From positions 79,830 to 143,829 of the forward strand of contig NZ_SRSG01000058.1 of the NCBI RefSeq assembly GCF_005543295.1: a DNA stretch of 64,000 nucleotides, written 5' to 3'. Shown piece after piece: positions 1-8,679 of this stretch. Source of the DNA: Halalkalirubrum salinum. GTDB taxonomy: Archaea; Halobacteriota; Halobacteria; Halobacteriales; Haloferacaceae. The notes under the pieces were generated by a model that had not been told where the DNA came from, made no database searches, and saw only the letters and a list, made by a program, of their open reading frames with translations. The translations under genes and the position numbers were made by a program. The number at the start of each line of letters is the position of its first letter. Positions within the stretch are counted from its first letter, which is position 1.

Positions 1-13
1 TCACGGACAAGCG

Positions 14-514
14 ATGTTCGACGAGATCATGGAGAAGTTCGAGGGCAGCCCAAGCCAACAGGCGGTTATCCGGCTGTTACTCGAACGCGGGTTTTCGGTC
101 AACAAGGATGGACGGGTCGTCTCCGGGGGAATCGAGATCCCCTACACTGGAATCGCCCGCGAGATCGGCGTCGATCGCCGTGTCGTCGATTCGACGACAG
201 ACGCAATCCTCTCGGATCCCGAGTTGGCCCGCATTTTCACGAATATCTCTTCGATCCCCAGCCTCATGGACCTCGCGCCGGTGCTCGATCTGACGGTACT
301 CACAATTGAGGTCGCTGCCGCCGACGAGGCGGGGATCGTCTCGACGGTGACGACGCTCATCGCCGACCATGACATCTCGATCCGGCAGGTGATCAGCGAG
401 GATCCAGAGTTCACTGACGAGCCGAAGCTGTACATTATCACCGACGAGGCGATTCCTGGCTCGCTGCTCGTGTCGATCCGCGAGCTTTCATTCGTCCGGC
501 GCGTCGAATTTTGA
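14..514 (+). CDS. ACT-domain regulator of amino acid metabolism (COG2150-like)
   Basis: A 166-residue soluble protein. The first 80 or so residues look like a helix-turn-helix module (a GIAREIGVDRRVV segment near residues 47-59). The C-terminal half (about 93-166) has the beta-alpha-beta pattern of an ACT domain, with an ADEAGIVSTV loop of the type that binds amino acids in this fold. This order matches the archaeal 'predicted regulator of amino acid metabolism with ACT domain' family; the ligand cannot be told from sequence. The start at 14 gives the family-like N-terminus and only 13 bases lie upstream, so its promoter is outside the window. The next gene starts one base after its stop, suggesting co-transcription. 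Confidence 0.85.
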   Translation: MFDEIMEKFEGSPSQQAVIRLLLERGFSVNKDGRVVSGGIEIPYTGIAREIGVDRRVVDSTTDAILSDPELARIFTNISSIPSLMDLAPVLDLTVLTIEVAAADEAGIVSTVTTLIADHDISIRQVISEDPEFTDEPKLYIITDEAIPGSLLVSIRELSFVRRVEF

Positions 515-515
515 A

Positions 516-923
516 ATGGCTGGCCCGTCCGAGCAACTGAGCGATCGCGTGCTCTGGCTTGTCGGAATTCAAGCGGCGCTTCTGAGTGCTGCAGCGCACC
601 TCCTTTGGCTCCTGTCGTCGAGTGCTGGGGTGTCCGATATTCGGGTGCCGCTGTTTTCAGCCGCGATCGTCGTCCTCGTCGCCGGCTCAGCTGCCTTGTT
701 TCGCGGCTACTCCCACCGACGGCTCTATTCGCTACTTATTGGAACGCTCGCAGCGCTGCTGGTCGGCTTTATTATGTGGGAGGGAACCGCCACTGTGGCC
801 GCGCTCGCGGCCGAACCACTCGCAGCGATCGCCTGGGTCGGCGAGATTGTCGGCATCGTTGCGTTCGGTGTGCTCTATCGACGCTCACATCCCGATCGAG
901 CCGCCGACAACGGTCCCAGCTAA
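516..923 (+). CDS. Small integral membrane protein, function unknown
   Basis: A 135-residue protein with about four hydrophobic segments (near residues 12-34, 44-62, 70-90 and 100-122) and a short charged tail. It starts one base after the ACT-domain gene ends, so the two are probably one transcript. I see no catalytic motif and do not recognise a named family. GC-rich third positions and the tight spacing support it as a real gene. Confidence 0.7.
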   Translation: MAGPSEQLSDRVLWLVGIQAALLSAAAHLLWLLSSSAGVSDIRVPLFSAAIVVLVAGSAALFRGYSHRRLYSLLIGTLAALLVGFIMWEGTATVAALAAEPLAAIAWVGEIVGIVAFGVLYRRSHPDRAADNGPS

Positions 924-990
924 CTGCTGTCGCGAGGTGCTGGCCTGATCGATCGGTACCGATTAGCCGAGCGCTCCCGTACCGATCGTC

Positions 991-1626
991 GTGTCCGACC
1001 CACAACCGTTTCGCACAGTCGCTTCGCGTGCACGCGCAACGTTCGAGATCAGGAGATCGGAGTTCATTGGCTACATTGCGCCTGTCGAGACTGTTGAGGA
1101 GGCAGCGGCATTCGTCGACGAGGTCCGCAATCGCCACGCTGACGCGACACACAACGTCCCCGCCTATCGCGTGCCAGCTGGGGAGCCCTCGCGATCGCGA
1201 CCCACTGGAGAGGCCATGCTTCGTGAGTACGCCAGCGACGACGGCGAACCGACTGGCTCGGCCGGTAAGCCCGCGTTGAACGTCCTCGTCCAACAAGATC
1301 TCAGAAATGTAGCGGCGGTCGTCACGCGGTACTACGGCGGCACGAACCTCGGCGTCGGCGGGTTGGCTCGCGCATACTCCCGTGGCGTCAAGGAGGCGAT
1401 CGACGCCGCCGGCATCACCGAACGAGTTCCGCACGAGCAGTTTACCGCAACAGTCGAATACGACGACTCCGGCACTGTCAGGGGAATTCTCGAATCTGCA
1501 GGCGTCGAATTCGACGCAACCTACGAATCCGAGGTTTCATTTTCAGTTCGCGTCCCGATCGACGCCGCCGCAGCGCTTCGCGAACGGCTTAATGATGCGA
1601 CGAGCGGCCGCGTTGCGATCGAGTAG
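991..1626 (+). CDS. yigZ: YigZ/IMPACT family protein (UPF0029 plus DUF1949)
   Basis: A 211-residue protein of the YigZ/IMPACT family, whose bacterial and archaeal members are usually near 200 residues. The N-terminal UPF0029 domain carries the signature TRYYGGTNLGVGGLARAY at about residues 112-129. The C-terminal part (from about 140) fits the ferredoxin-like DUF1949 domain. The start is GTG at 991, giving MSDPQPFRTVASRARATFEI, the normal N-terminus for the family. Its precise role is unknown; links to translation control come from the eukaryotic relative. Bases 1627-1856 downstream hold no gene that I can see. Confidence 0.88.
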   Translation: MSDPQPFRTVASRARATFEIRRSEFIGYIAPVETVEEAAAFVDEVRNRHADATHNVPAYRVPAGEPSRSRPTGEAMLREYASDDGEPTGSAGKPALNVLVQQDLRNVAAVVTRYYGGTNLGVGGLARAYSRGVKEAIDAAGITERVPHEQFTATVEYDDSGTVRGILESAGVEFDATYESEVSFSVRVPIDAAAALRERLNDATSGRVAIE

Positions 1627-1856
1627 CCTCACCGCCATCTCTTGATTACTATTGTTGCGAACAGCCGGCATTTCTCGTATACGAATCGGTTTGCCGGACA
1701 CCCACCTCGACCGATCCGCGTCGACTTCTCAGGACACAGTCGCTGTGGATTCGTTATCGTATTTCAATCTGGACTCGCTCGTCCCTGCGGCTGTGTTGAT
1801 CACGCCCGCTTTCCGCCTCCCGATCGTTTTTGCACTACGCCCTGCTCGGTAGGGGT

Positions 1857-3905
1857 ATGGATCGAATCTCCGCGACAGACTACTACGAAATCACAAAACC
1901 GAGCGAGCCAGCAGTGTCCCCAGACGGCGAGACTGTCGCATTCGTTCGATCGACTCCCGAAGACGACGAATCGGTCGAAGCGACCATCTATCTCGTCGCT
2001 GCAGACGGAACCTCGGAACCGCAGCGATTTACGATCTCCGCAGGCGTCGACAGCGCCCCAACGTGGTCGCCGAGCGGCGATCGACTCGCATTCGTGTCCA
2101 CGCGCGGCGACGACGACGATCGCACACAGCTGTGGGTAATACCCCGCGATGGTGGTGAGGCGACGCAGGTGACGTCGGTTCCCGGCGGCGTTTCCAATCC
2201 GGTCTGGTCGCCGGACGGCTCACAGATCGCGTTCGTCGGGAAGACGACAGCTGACGAGCGAGCGGACGGGCTTGATCTCGACATCTCCGAGGAAGACGAG
2301 TACGAACGCGACACGCCCGATCCGCGGGTGATCGATCGGCTGATCTACCGGCAGGCCGCACAGTACACCGACGGGACCCGCGGTCACGTCTACATCGTCA
2401 ACGTCGAGACCGCGATCGACACCACGGACAATCACGGCGTCGAGCGACTTACCGACGGCGAGTACGACCATGGCTCACCCGTCTGGAGCGACTCAGAGAC
2501 ACTGTATTACACCTCGAAACGTGAGGACGATCCCGACGACAACGTGATCGTCGATATCTTCGCGTACGCGCTCGATACCGACGACGAAACACACGTCCAC
2601 CGGACGACCGGGTGGGCGGTCGATATCGCGGTCACGAGCGACGATCGAATCGCGTATCCCAGAACCCCTGAGGAGTCGGCGTCGATGCGACAGACCGACC
2701 TCGAGGTGTTCGATCGCGCAACCGACACCGAATTCGTGCTCACAGACGGGCTCGATCGAACCGTGACGCCGGAGGGCTTCGAGTGGACCGACGACGAAGC
2801 TCACGTGCTCTTCACCACGCCCGATGAGGGCCGAACCGTGCTTCGCTCGGTCGCGGGCGACGGCTCAACGGACCCGAAAACGGTTGCCGATCGCGGCATG
2901 CTCACCGACTTCTCGGCGGCCAAAGAGAGGGTAGCGTATACAACGAGCGAGTGGAATCACCCTGGCGATCTCTTCGGCATCTCGATCGACGGCAGCCAGG
3001 ATGTCCGGCTTACGCGGCTGAACGAGTCGTTGTTGGCCGATCGACACATCGGCGAACCTGAGGAACTGCGCTATACGAGTGCCGACGGGGCGGTTGAACT
3101 GCAGGGATGGCTGCTCACGCCGCCAGGGTTCGATCCGACCGAGACGTACCCGCTCGCGGTCGAGATCCACGGCGGCCCGCACGCGATGTGGTCGACGTCG
3201 GGGACGATGTGGCACGAGTTCCAGACGCTGGCTGCTCGCGGCTACTGCGTCTTCTGGTCGAATCCCCGCGGATCGACGGGCTACGGCGAGGCGTTTGCGA
3301 CGGCGATCGAGCGCGACTGGGGTGAGCTGACCATGGAGGACGTGATGGCGGGTGTCGAGTTGGTGAGCGATCGCGAGTACGTCGACGAGACGAACGCCTT
3401 CGTCACCGGCGGCTCCTTCGGGGGATACATGACTGGGTGGATCGTCGGACACACCGACTTTTTCGACGGCGCAGTCGCCCAGCGCGGCGTCTACGACCTC
3501 TCATCGTTTTATGGGTCGACGGACGCGTTCAAACTGATCGAGTACGACTTCGACACGACGCCGTGGGAAGAACCGGCATTCCTCTGGGAGTCCTCGCCGG
3601 TCGCCCACGTCGAGAACGTCGAAACGCCGACGCTCGTCATCCACTCTGACAACGACTTCCGAGTCCCGGTCAACAACGGCGAGATGTTCTACCTCTTTTT
3701 GAAGAAGCTCGGCGTCGACACGCGGTTAGTCCGGTATCCGCGAGAGGGCCACGAACTGTCTCGTTCGGGCGAACCCGGCCACGTCGTCGACAGGATCGAG
3801 CGGATCGCCCGCTGGTTCGACGGCTACTCCGAGTACCACGACGCACCACACGCGCTCGATCGTGGCGATGACGGCCTCTCTTCGACCGACGAGACGGACG
3901 AGTAA
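1857..3905 (+). CDS. S9 family prolyl oligopeptidase / acylaminoacyl-peptidase
   Basis: A 682-residue peptidase. The N-terminal half is a beta-propeller with repeated TolB/DPP-like blades (for example APTWSPSGDRLAFVS and NPVWSPDGSQIAFVG). The C-terminal half is an alpha/beta hydrolase domain of family S9. The nucleophile is Ser520 in GGSFGGYMTG; the acid is the Asp in HSDNDFRVP and the histidine is in REGHELSR. There is no signal peptide, so it is probably cytoplasmic and cleaves short peptides or acylated N-termini. ATG at 1857 is chosen because it gives MDRISATDYYEI; an upstream in-frame start would add nine residues without homologous character. It runs convergently toward upp, with 75 bases between the stops. 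Confidence 0.92.
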   Translation: MDRISATDYYEITKPSEPAVSPDGETVAFVRSTPEDDESVEATIYLVAADGTSEPQRFTISAGVDSAPTWSPSGDRLAFVSTRGDDDDRTQLWVIPRDGGEATQVTSVPGGVSNPVWSPDGSQIAFVGKTTADERADGLDLDISEEDEYERDTPDPRVIDRLIYRQAAQYTDGTRGHVYIVNVETAIDTTDNHGVERLTDGEYDHGSPVWSDSETLYYTSKREDDPDDNVIVDIFAYALDTDDETHVHRTTGWAVDIAVTSDDRIAYPRTPEESASMRQTDLEVFDRATDTEFVLTDGLDRTVTPEGFEWTDDEAHVLFTTPDEGRTVLRSVAGDGSTDPKTVADRGMLTDFSAAKERVAYTTSEWNHPGDLFGISIDGSQDVRLTRLNESLLADRHIGEPEELRYTSADGAVELQGWLLTPPGFDPTETYPLAVEIHGGPHAMWSTSGTMWHEFQTLAARGYCVFWSNPRGSTGYGEAFATAIERDWGELTMEDVMAGVELVSDREYVDETNAFVTGGSFGGYMTGWIVGHTDFFDGAVAQRGVYDLSSFYGSTDAFKLIEYDFDTTPWEEPAFLWESSPVAHVENVETPTLVIHSDNDFRVPVNNGEMFYLFLKKLGVDTRLVRYPREGHELSRSGEPGHVVDRIERIARWFDGYSEYHDAPHALDRGDDGLSSTDETDE

Positions 3906-3980
3906 GAGCGGCGTCAGACGCCCTCCCGCATCTCGTTTTTCCACTCGAAGACAAGGGGTTGTGATCGGTTCATACCGTCG

Positions 3981-4658
3981 TCAGGTCGTTCGGAACGCCC
4001 GATCGCCGGCGTCACCCAGTCCGGGAACGATGAAGCCGTCCTCGTTGAGGTGATCGTCGATCGCGACTGTCAACAGATCCGCCTCTGGGAACGACTCCGA
4101 TACCCGAAGGAGTCCATCGGGCGCAGACACCGCAGAGAGGACAAACAGGTTCTCGAAGTCTGCAGCCTCCGCGAGCACGTGTTCGAGGACGGTACACATT
4201 GTCGATCCCGTTGCGAGCATTGGATCGGCAACGATGACGGTGTCGTTTTCGGTTATTTCGGGGAGTTTCACGTAGTCGATCGTGATCGGGAACTCGCCGT
4301 CCTCGTTCATGCCCGCCTCTTCGTCGCGACCTGCCGAAATCACGCCCTGCTTTGCTCGTGGGAACGCTTTCAACAAGCCTTCGACAAACGGGGTCGCTGC
4401 CCGGAGGACGTTGACGATCACGACGTCGTCGAGGCCTTTGACGCGCTCGCCAGTCGTTTCTTCGAGCGGCGTCGTGACGGGGACGTACTCGGTTTCCATC
4501 GCGCCGTCGATAATCTCGTAGCCGGCGATACGGCCGAGTTTGACGAGTCCCTTTCGGAACGCGACTTGCTCGGTCTCGACGTCTCTGAGCTTCGAGAGCG
4601 TGTCTTTGGCGAGCGCGTGCGTAATGAGATATGCGTTGTCGCGATCTTCGATCGGCAT
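3981..4658 (-). CDS. upp: Uracil phosphoribosyltransferase
   Basis: A 225-residue enzyme that converts uracil and PRPP to UMP in pyrimidine salvage. The PRPP-binding loop is [15 protein letters not shown], and the C-terminal uracil-binding segment is [16 protein letters not shown], both diagnostic for Upp. The length fits archaeal Upp. The ATG at 4658 lies 23-32 bases downstream of an A/T box, as expected for a leaderless transcript. It is monocistronic here and convergent with the S9 peptidase gene. Confidence 0.96.
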   Translation of the reverse strand: MPIEDRDNAYLITHALAKDTLSKLRDVETEQVAFRKGLVKLGRIAGYEIIDGAMETEYVPVTTPLEETTGERVKGLDDVVIVNVLRAATPFVEGLLKAFPRAKQGVISAGRDEEAGMNEDGEFPITIDYVKLPEITENDTVIVADPMLATGSTMCTVLEHVLAEAADFENLFVLSAVSAPDGLLRVSESFPEADLLTVAIDDHLNEDGFIVPGLGDAGDRAFRTT

Positions 4659-4680
4659 TAGGCTAGAGGCGAACGGCTGA

Positions 4681-4690
4681 ATAAATAAAG
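4681..4690 (-). promoter_or_regulatory. TATA-like box for upp
   Basis: The minus strand reads TTTATTTATT here, centred about 27 bases upstream of the upp ATG at 4658. That is the spacing of an archaeal TATA box with a leaderless start. No other A/T-rich block lies in this gap. Confidence 0.5.
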
Positions 4691-4743
4691 CCGATCATCT
4701 GCTGGCGCACCTTCGTACACCACCACTTGCTGTCTTTGCTAGC

Positions 4744-4956
4744 TCACGCATTACTCATCAGATACGCAAACGAGAACAACACGATCGCCGTCGTTGCGAC
4801 GTTCAAAAGCGACCAGGCAATGAAATCGAGGTACGAGAGTCCCCACACGATCGCTGCGGCAAACACCGTAGACAGCAGCGCGTTGAGCGCAAGGAAAACG
4901 CGGATGTCTCCCTCCGAGCGGCTGACAGCGTCTCCGAACCCCTCTTTGTCGCCCAT
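4744..4956 (-). CDS. Small two-helix membrane protein, unknown
   Basis: A 70-residue protein with a short acidic N-terminus (MGDKEGFGDAVSRSEGD) and two hydrophobic helices (about residues 19-40 and 44-67). The frame stays open far upstream, but the upstream part is arginine-rich shadow translation, so ATG at 4956 is preferred. The family looks haloarchaeal; I assign no function. It lies divergent to the small membrane protein gene that starts at 5017. Confidence 0.65.
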   Translation of the reverse strand: MGDKEGFGDAVSRSEGDIRVFLALNALLSTVFAAAIVWGLSYLDFIAWSLLNVATTAIVLFSFAYLMSNA

Positions 4957-5016
4957 ATGTTGGTGTCGGGGTGGCCGCGCACTTAGCTTCTTTGTCATCG
5001 AATCCCAAGGTCGTGT

Positions 5017-5337
5017 ATGCCGGTCCGCAATCGTGACGGCGACCGCGTCGATCCGGTCCCGTTTTTCGTCGTCACGTCGCTGTCTGCGATGGTGCTCATC
5101 TCTTTTGGGCCGATCTACCTGAGCGCCTTCGGCCTCCCATTGGGGATCGGCCTCGCTGTTTCGGGGGCTGTGACGCTCGTGGCCGCGATCGTCAGCTACC
5201 ACCAGTTGGTCTGGACGCACGATCCGGTTCGCATGGCGGCGATCCCGGCTGCAGACCGGTTTCGGCGCTTGCTGTACGCGATCGCGATCCTTGTCGGACT
5301 CGCGGTGCTGCTTTCGATCCCGCTGTTCGTCGTGTGA
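5017..5337 (+). CDS. Small integral membrane protein, unknown
   Basis: A 106-residue protein with three hydrophobic helices (roughly residues 14-33, 38-60 and 83-105) separated by short charged loops. The N-terminus MPVRNRDGDRVDPVPFF is typical of haloarchaeal membrane proteins. I do not recognise a function. It is divergent from the 70-residue membrane protein gene. Confidence 0.7.
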   Translation: MPVRNRDGDRVDPVPFFVVTSLSAMVLISFGPIYLSAFGLPLGIGLAVSGAVTLVAAIVSYHQLVWTHDPVRMAAIPAADRFRRLLYAIAILVGLAVLLSIPLFVV

Positions 5338-5450
5338 GCGCCCAATGTTGGGTCGCGATCGCCTGTCAGGGATGGTCCTGGTCAAATCGCTTATGCGCCT
5401 ACTGCACACAGCCGAGGTGCTATTTTGCGATCAAGCGCGTAGCATTACAT

Positions 5451-5666
5451 ATGAGTCTCGTTAGCACGCTCAAGCGCGCGCTCACGCAATCCGCAGCGAG
5501 CACAACCGAGGCGACAGACGAACAGCCCGCCGGGGCGTACTGGTGTGATGACTGCAACGAGCGGATTCTCGCTTCTGACGCGGCGAGCGACGAGCCAACG
5601 TGTCCGAGCTGTGGGGAGTCGATGCGGTTTGAGCGATCGACCGGAACAGCCGGCTGTGCGTGTTAA
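5451..5666 (+). CDS. Small zinc-ribbon protein (CxxC...CxxC)
   Basis: A 71-residue protein. After an N-terminal helix (MSLVSTLKRALTQ) it has WCDDC at about 36-40 and PTCPSCGESM at about 55-64, a four-cysteine zinc ribbon, and it ends in GCAC. Small CPxCG-type zinc proteins are abundant in haloarchaea and often regulatory, but the target is unknown. ATG at 5451 is chosen over the longer open frame because the upstream part has no zinc-protein character. It is convergent with the CobW-type gene, with only 12 bases between stops. Confidence 0.75.
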   Translation: MSLVSTLKRALTQSAASTTEATDEQPAGAYWCDDCNERILASDAASDEPTCPSCGESMRFERSTGTAGCAC

Positions 5667-5678
5667 TCTCCCTTTTGT

Positions 5679-6974
5679 TTAGGCGTCCGAAACTGCTGGC
5701 TCGGTGAGCGTTAGCGTCGTCTCCGTATCGGTTGGGAAGCCGATCGAATCCTCGGGTGTTGCCTCGACGTCTACGATCGCCGCCGCAAGTTGCTCGCGGA
5801 GAGTTGCTTCTTCAAGCGCTGTTCCGATGAACACCAGTTCTGTTCGCCGATCGCCGGTCGCCTCGTCCCACTCGAGGTTCGGCCGGTTCGAGCGGTACAG
5901 ATTCTGATCAATTTCCGGCAGCGAGGCGATCCACGGCCCCATCGCCTCGACGTACGCAGACGGCCCTGCCTGGCTGTATACGAGCTTCATGTCGTTGTTT
6001 GCCACCCAGAGCGTTCCCTTCGATCGGACGATCCCCTCCGGGAGCGAGGAAAGAATCTCGGCGATCTGTGCGGGATCAAACGGCTGCCGCGATCGGAACG
6101 TCATAGAGGTGACGCCGTACTCCTCGTCGGGATGGGCGTGGTCGTGGTCGCCGTGGCTGTGGCCGTCGTGTCCCTCCGCGTCTTTGGGATGATCCTCGTG
6201 GCCGTGTGCATCTTCTCCATCCTCTCCATGTCCGTCATGATCGTGTTCGTTGTCCTCGGCCGCGAGCAGCTGTTTCCAGCCCGCTAATTCGGCCATCGTT
6301 CCCTGCTCGAAATACCCCGTATCTAGCAGTTCGTCGGGATCGACGGCCGACTGTACTGTCTGCAGAATCGTCGCATCGGGCTGCAACGCCGTGACGAGCG
6401 CTCGCGCTTTTTTGAGTTCTGCGTCTGTGCACAGGTCGGCTTTGTTCAACAACACGACGTTCGAAAACTCGATCTGCTCGATCAACAGATCAGAAAGCGG
6501 CTTCGCGTCTCCGCCGGCCGCGCCGCGGCGTTTCGGCACCTCGTCGCCGGCGAACGCGTCGTAGAACAGCCGCGTGTCGACGACAGTGACGACCGCGTCG
6601 ACGTCGTACAACGCGGCAACCCGAGACTCAGTGGTGAATAGTCGGGCGATCGGCTCGGGCTCGCTAATCCCAGACGCCTCGACGACGAGGGCGTCGAAAT
6701 CCCTGTTTCGCGCGAGCCGAACGACTGCCGCGTTGAGATCGTCTTGTAGCTCACAGCAAATACAGCCGTTTGACAGCTCCGTAACGCCGGCTTCTGGATC
6801 GACTTCGGCGGACTCGTCGATCAGCTCCGCGTCGATGTTCACCTCGCCCATGTCGTTTATTAACACCGCGATGTCGTGATCACCGGCATTCGATAGCAGG
6901 TGATTCAACAGTGTCGTCTTCCCGGCTCCCAAGTTGCCGCTGAGAATCGTTACGGGAATCGTCTCGGCTGGCAT
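5679..6974 (-). CDS. CobW/COG0523 family GTP-binding metallochaperone
   Basis: A 431-residue G3E-family GTPase. Walker A is GNLGAGKT at residues 13-20. The metal-binding motif characteristic of COG0523, Cys-Ile-Cys-Cys, is at 71-74, and LLNKADL supplies the G4 motif. A long histidine/aspartate-rich stretch follows (around residues 240-290), typical of members handling Zn, Ni or Co. The CobW C-terminal domain then starts near VTSMTFRSRQPFDP. ATG at 6974 gives MPAETIPVTILSGNLG, the usual N-terminus. It probably delivers or allocates a metal in the cytoplasm; which metal is not visible, and no zinc-responsive operator was recognised. Confidence 0.88.
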   Translation of the reverse strand: MPAETIPVTILSGNLGAGKTTLLNHLLSNAGDHDIAVLINDMGEVNIDAELIDESAEVDPEAGVTELSNGCICCELQDDLNAAVVRLARNRDFDALVVEASGISEPEPIARLFTTESRVAALYDVDAVVTVVDTRLFYDAFAGDEVPKRRGAAGGDAKPLSDLLIEQIEFSNVVLLNKADLCTDAELKKARALVTALQPDATILQTVQSAVDPDELLDTGYFEQGTMAELAGWKQLLAAEDNEHDHDGHGEDGEDAHGHEDHPKDAEGHDGHSHGDHDHAHPDEEYGVTSMTFRSRQPFDPAQIAEILSSLPEGIVRSKGTLWVANNDMKLVYSQAGPSAYVEAMGPWIASLPEIDQNLYRSNRPNLEWDEATGDRRTELVFIGTALEEATLREQLAAAIVDVEATPEDSIGFPTDTETTLTLTEPAVSDA

Positions 6975-7074
6975 GGTTACGCACAACAGGCCCACGCTCT
7001 TGAATGGCTCTGTCTTTGGCTTTGAGCGGCAGGAAATCCATCGTTATCGGCGGCTCGTCGCCGCGATGGCACGC

Positions 7075-7082
7075 TTTTTATT
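7075..7082 (+). promoter_or_regulatory. TATA-like box for the 7107-8355 gene pair
   Basis: TTTTTATT is centred about 28 bases upstream of the ATG at 7107, as expected for a leaderless haloarchaeal transcript carrying the small protein and the ArsA-type ATPase. Confidence 0.45.
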
Positions 7083-7106
7083 CCTCGCGGTCGATCATGA
7101 GAGACG

Positions 7107-7403
7107 ATGACGCTCGCAGCACGGATCGAACGCACCAAGCTGATCCTCACCGAGTGGCTCAAAGGCCTGTATCACGGGATGATCTCGCACCCGGCCTACG
7201 AGAAGATCGAAAAAGAGGCCGAAGACATCGAGGACACGTTCATGCTGGCGTGTTTTCCCGACGCGTTCGGTATCCCCTCGCCGGTCTCCTACTACACGGC
7301 AGAGCTCTTGCCATTCCTCGAAAACGAGTTCGAAGCGTGGGAGCGGCGGATGTGGGATCGAGACACGCTCATCGAGCGCAAAGGCCAGCAGTATCATTTC
7401 TAA
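7107..7403 (+). CDS. Conserved small haloarchaeal protein, unknown
   Basis: A 98-residue soluble protein, helical in appearance, with the notable stretch LACFPDAFGIPSPVSYYTAELLPF near residues 50-72 (two parts shown together only as a landmark). It has no membrane segment or catalytic signature that I recognise. It ends one base before the ArsA-type gene, so the two are almost certainly co-transcribed and may work together. Confidence 0.7.
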   Translation: MTLAARIERTKLILTEWLKGLYHGMISHPAYEKIEKEAEDIEDTFMLACFPDAFGIPSPVSYYTAELLPFLENEFEAWERRMWDRDTLIERKGQQYHF

Positions 7404-7404
7404 C

Positions 7405-8355
7405 ATGGAGCCGTTCGTCTTTTTTGGCGGCAAAGGCGGGGTCGGCAAGACCACCGTCTCCTGTGCGTACGCGCTCAAATGTGCACGCGCAGGACTGGAT
7501 ACGCTCGTGGTCTCGACGGATCCCGCACACAGCACGACTGACGTGTTCGACCAGCAATTCGATGACGAACCGCGCCGCGTCGAGGGGATCGATCGACTCT
7601 ACGCGATGGAAATTGATCCCGACGAGGAGGTGACGAGACACCTCAACGAGATCCGCTCGGATCTGTCCTCACAGGTCAGCGCCTCGATGGTCAACGAGAT
7701 CAACCGACAGATCGAGATGGCCCACCAGACTCCCGGTGCGTACGAGTCTGCGCTGTTCGATCGGTTTATTGACGTGATGCAATCGGCTGACGAGTACGAT
7801 CGCGTGGTCTTTGACACCGCACCGACCGGTGGGACGCTTCGGTTGTTGGGCCTGCCGGAGTTTTTAGAGGGGTGGATCGATCGGCTGGTCCACAAGCGAA
7901 AACAGAGCATCGACCTGTTCGAGAAGGCCGCGATCGGCAACCTCGAACCTCGCCGCGTCATGGACGGCGATCCGGTGTTACAGCGCCTCCAGGATAGAAA
8001 AGAATTCTTCGAGTATGCTGGGCAGACGCTCAAAAACGAGGCCGCGTTCTTTCTCGTGTTCAATCCCGATCAGCTGTCGGTAAACGAAACCAAACGGGCG
8101 ATCGAGGGCATGACCGACCGCAATCTTTCGGTTCGCGGATTGGTTGCAAACAAACTTACCCCGGAGCCAGATCCTGAAGAGAACGGCCGCGGCGCACGAT
8201 TCCTTCGTGATCGCGTCGAGACCGAAACCGATCGACTCGAGCAGGTCCGATCGGGCTTTTCGGTCCCGCTCGTCGCCGAAATCAAAACCCGAACTGCCGA
8301 GGTCCGCGGCGATGTCCTCGAAGACGTCGCGGCTGAGCTTGCAATCGATCCCTGA
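7405..8355 (+). CDS. arsA: ArsA/Get3-type P-loop ATPase
   Basis: A 316-residue single-domain ArsA-family ATPase. The deviant Walker A GGKGGVGKTT is at residues 8-17. STDPAHSTTDVF (switch I region) and DTAPTGGTLRLLGLPEFL (A-loop) are both family signatures. Length and architecture match archaeal Get3/TRC40-like proteins, which target tail-anchored membrane proteins, as well as single-domain ArsA. No arsenite efflux gene (arsB or acr3) or arsR lies nearby, which favours a Get3-like chaperone role over arsenic resistance; that is inference. It follows the 98-residue partner with a one-base gap. Confidence 0.85.
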   Translation: MEPFVFFGGKGGVGKTTVSCAYALKCARAGLDTLVVSTDPAHSTTDVFDQQFDDEPRRVEGIDRLYAMEIDPDEEVTRHLNEIRSDLSSQVSASMVNEINRQIEMAHQTPGAYESALFDRFIDVMQSADEYDRVVFDTAPTGGTLRLLGLPEFLEGWIDRLVHKRKQSIDLFEKAAIGNLEPRRVMDGDPVLQRLQDRKEFFEYAGQTLKNEAAFFLVFNPDQLSVNETKRAIEGMTDRNLSVRGLVANKLTPEPDPEENGRGARFLRDRVETETDRLEQVRSGFSVPLVAEIKTRTAEVRGDVLEDVAAELAIDP

Positions 8356-8390
8356 TCGATCGCCGACCGGTCAAACATGATTCACCGATT

Positions 8391-8441
8391 ACAGTGGTAG
8401 CGAGGCGAAAGCCCACGGCTTCGGCCGTGAGAGGATGTCAA
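8391..8441 (+). mobile_element. Solo IS200/IS605 (TnpB-type) end remnant
   Basis: The sequence ACAGTGGTAGCGAGG is followed by a stem CACGGC-TTCG-GCCGTG (8414-8429) and GAGGATGTCA. The same ACAGTGGTAGCGAGG+GAAAGCCCAC arrangement recurs at 26545, and such hairpins cap IS200/IS605 elements. No transposase gene is attached, so this is a leftover end. The rest of the 8356-8679 gap holds no gene that I can support; its last 60 bases carry the A/T-rich upstream region of cstA. Confidence 0.55.
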
Positions 8442-8679
8442 TTACACCCAGGTATCCGGCCACTCACAACGGGTTCACAGCCGATCTCTCCTATTGCATG
8501 CTCGCGGGCAAGCAGCGTACCGCGTTGATCCGCCCTGAGTCCGGCTGATCTTGCTTATATTTAGCGGCAACGACTTCCGCCTCTCTGCGGTAAAACCGTT
8601 ACTGTCCCGTCAGCAATCGATGTTTATCATCAAACTTTATGTAACATATGTCATCAACAGACGTGTGAGGTAGGGACAT

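Noticed and set aside
7405..8355. Arsenite-resistance role for the ArsA-type ATPase
   Set aside because: No arsR, arsB, acr3 or arsD gene is near it, and a single 316-residue domain fits a Get3-like targeting factor as well; the name is kept only for the family.
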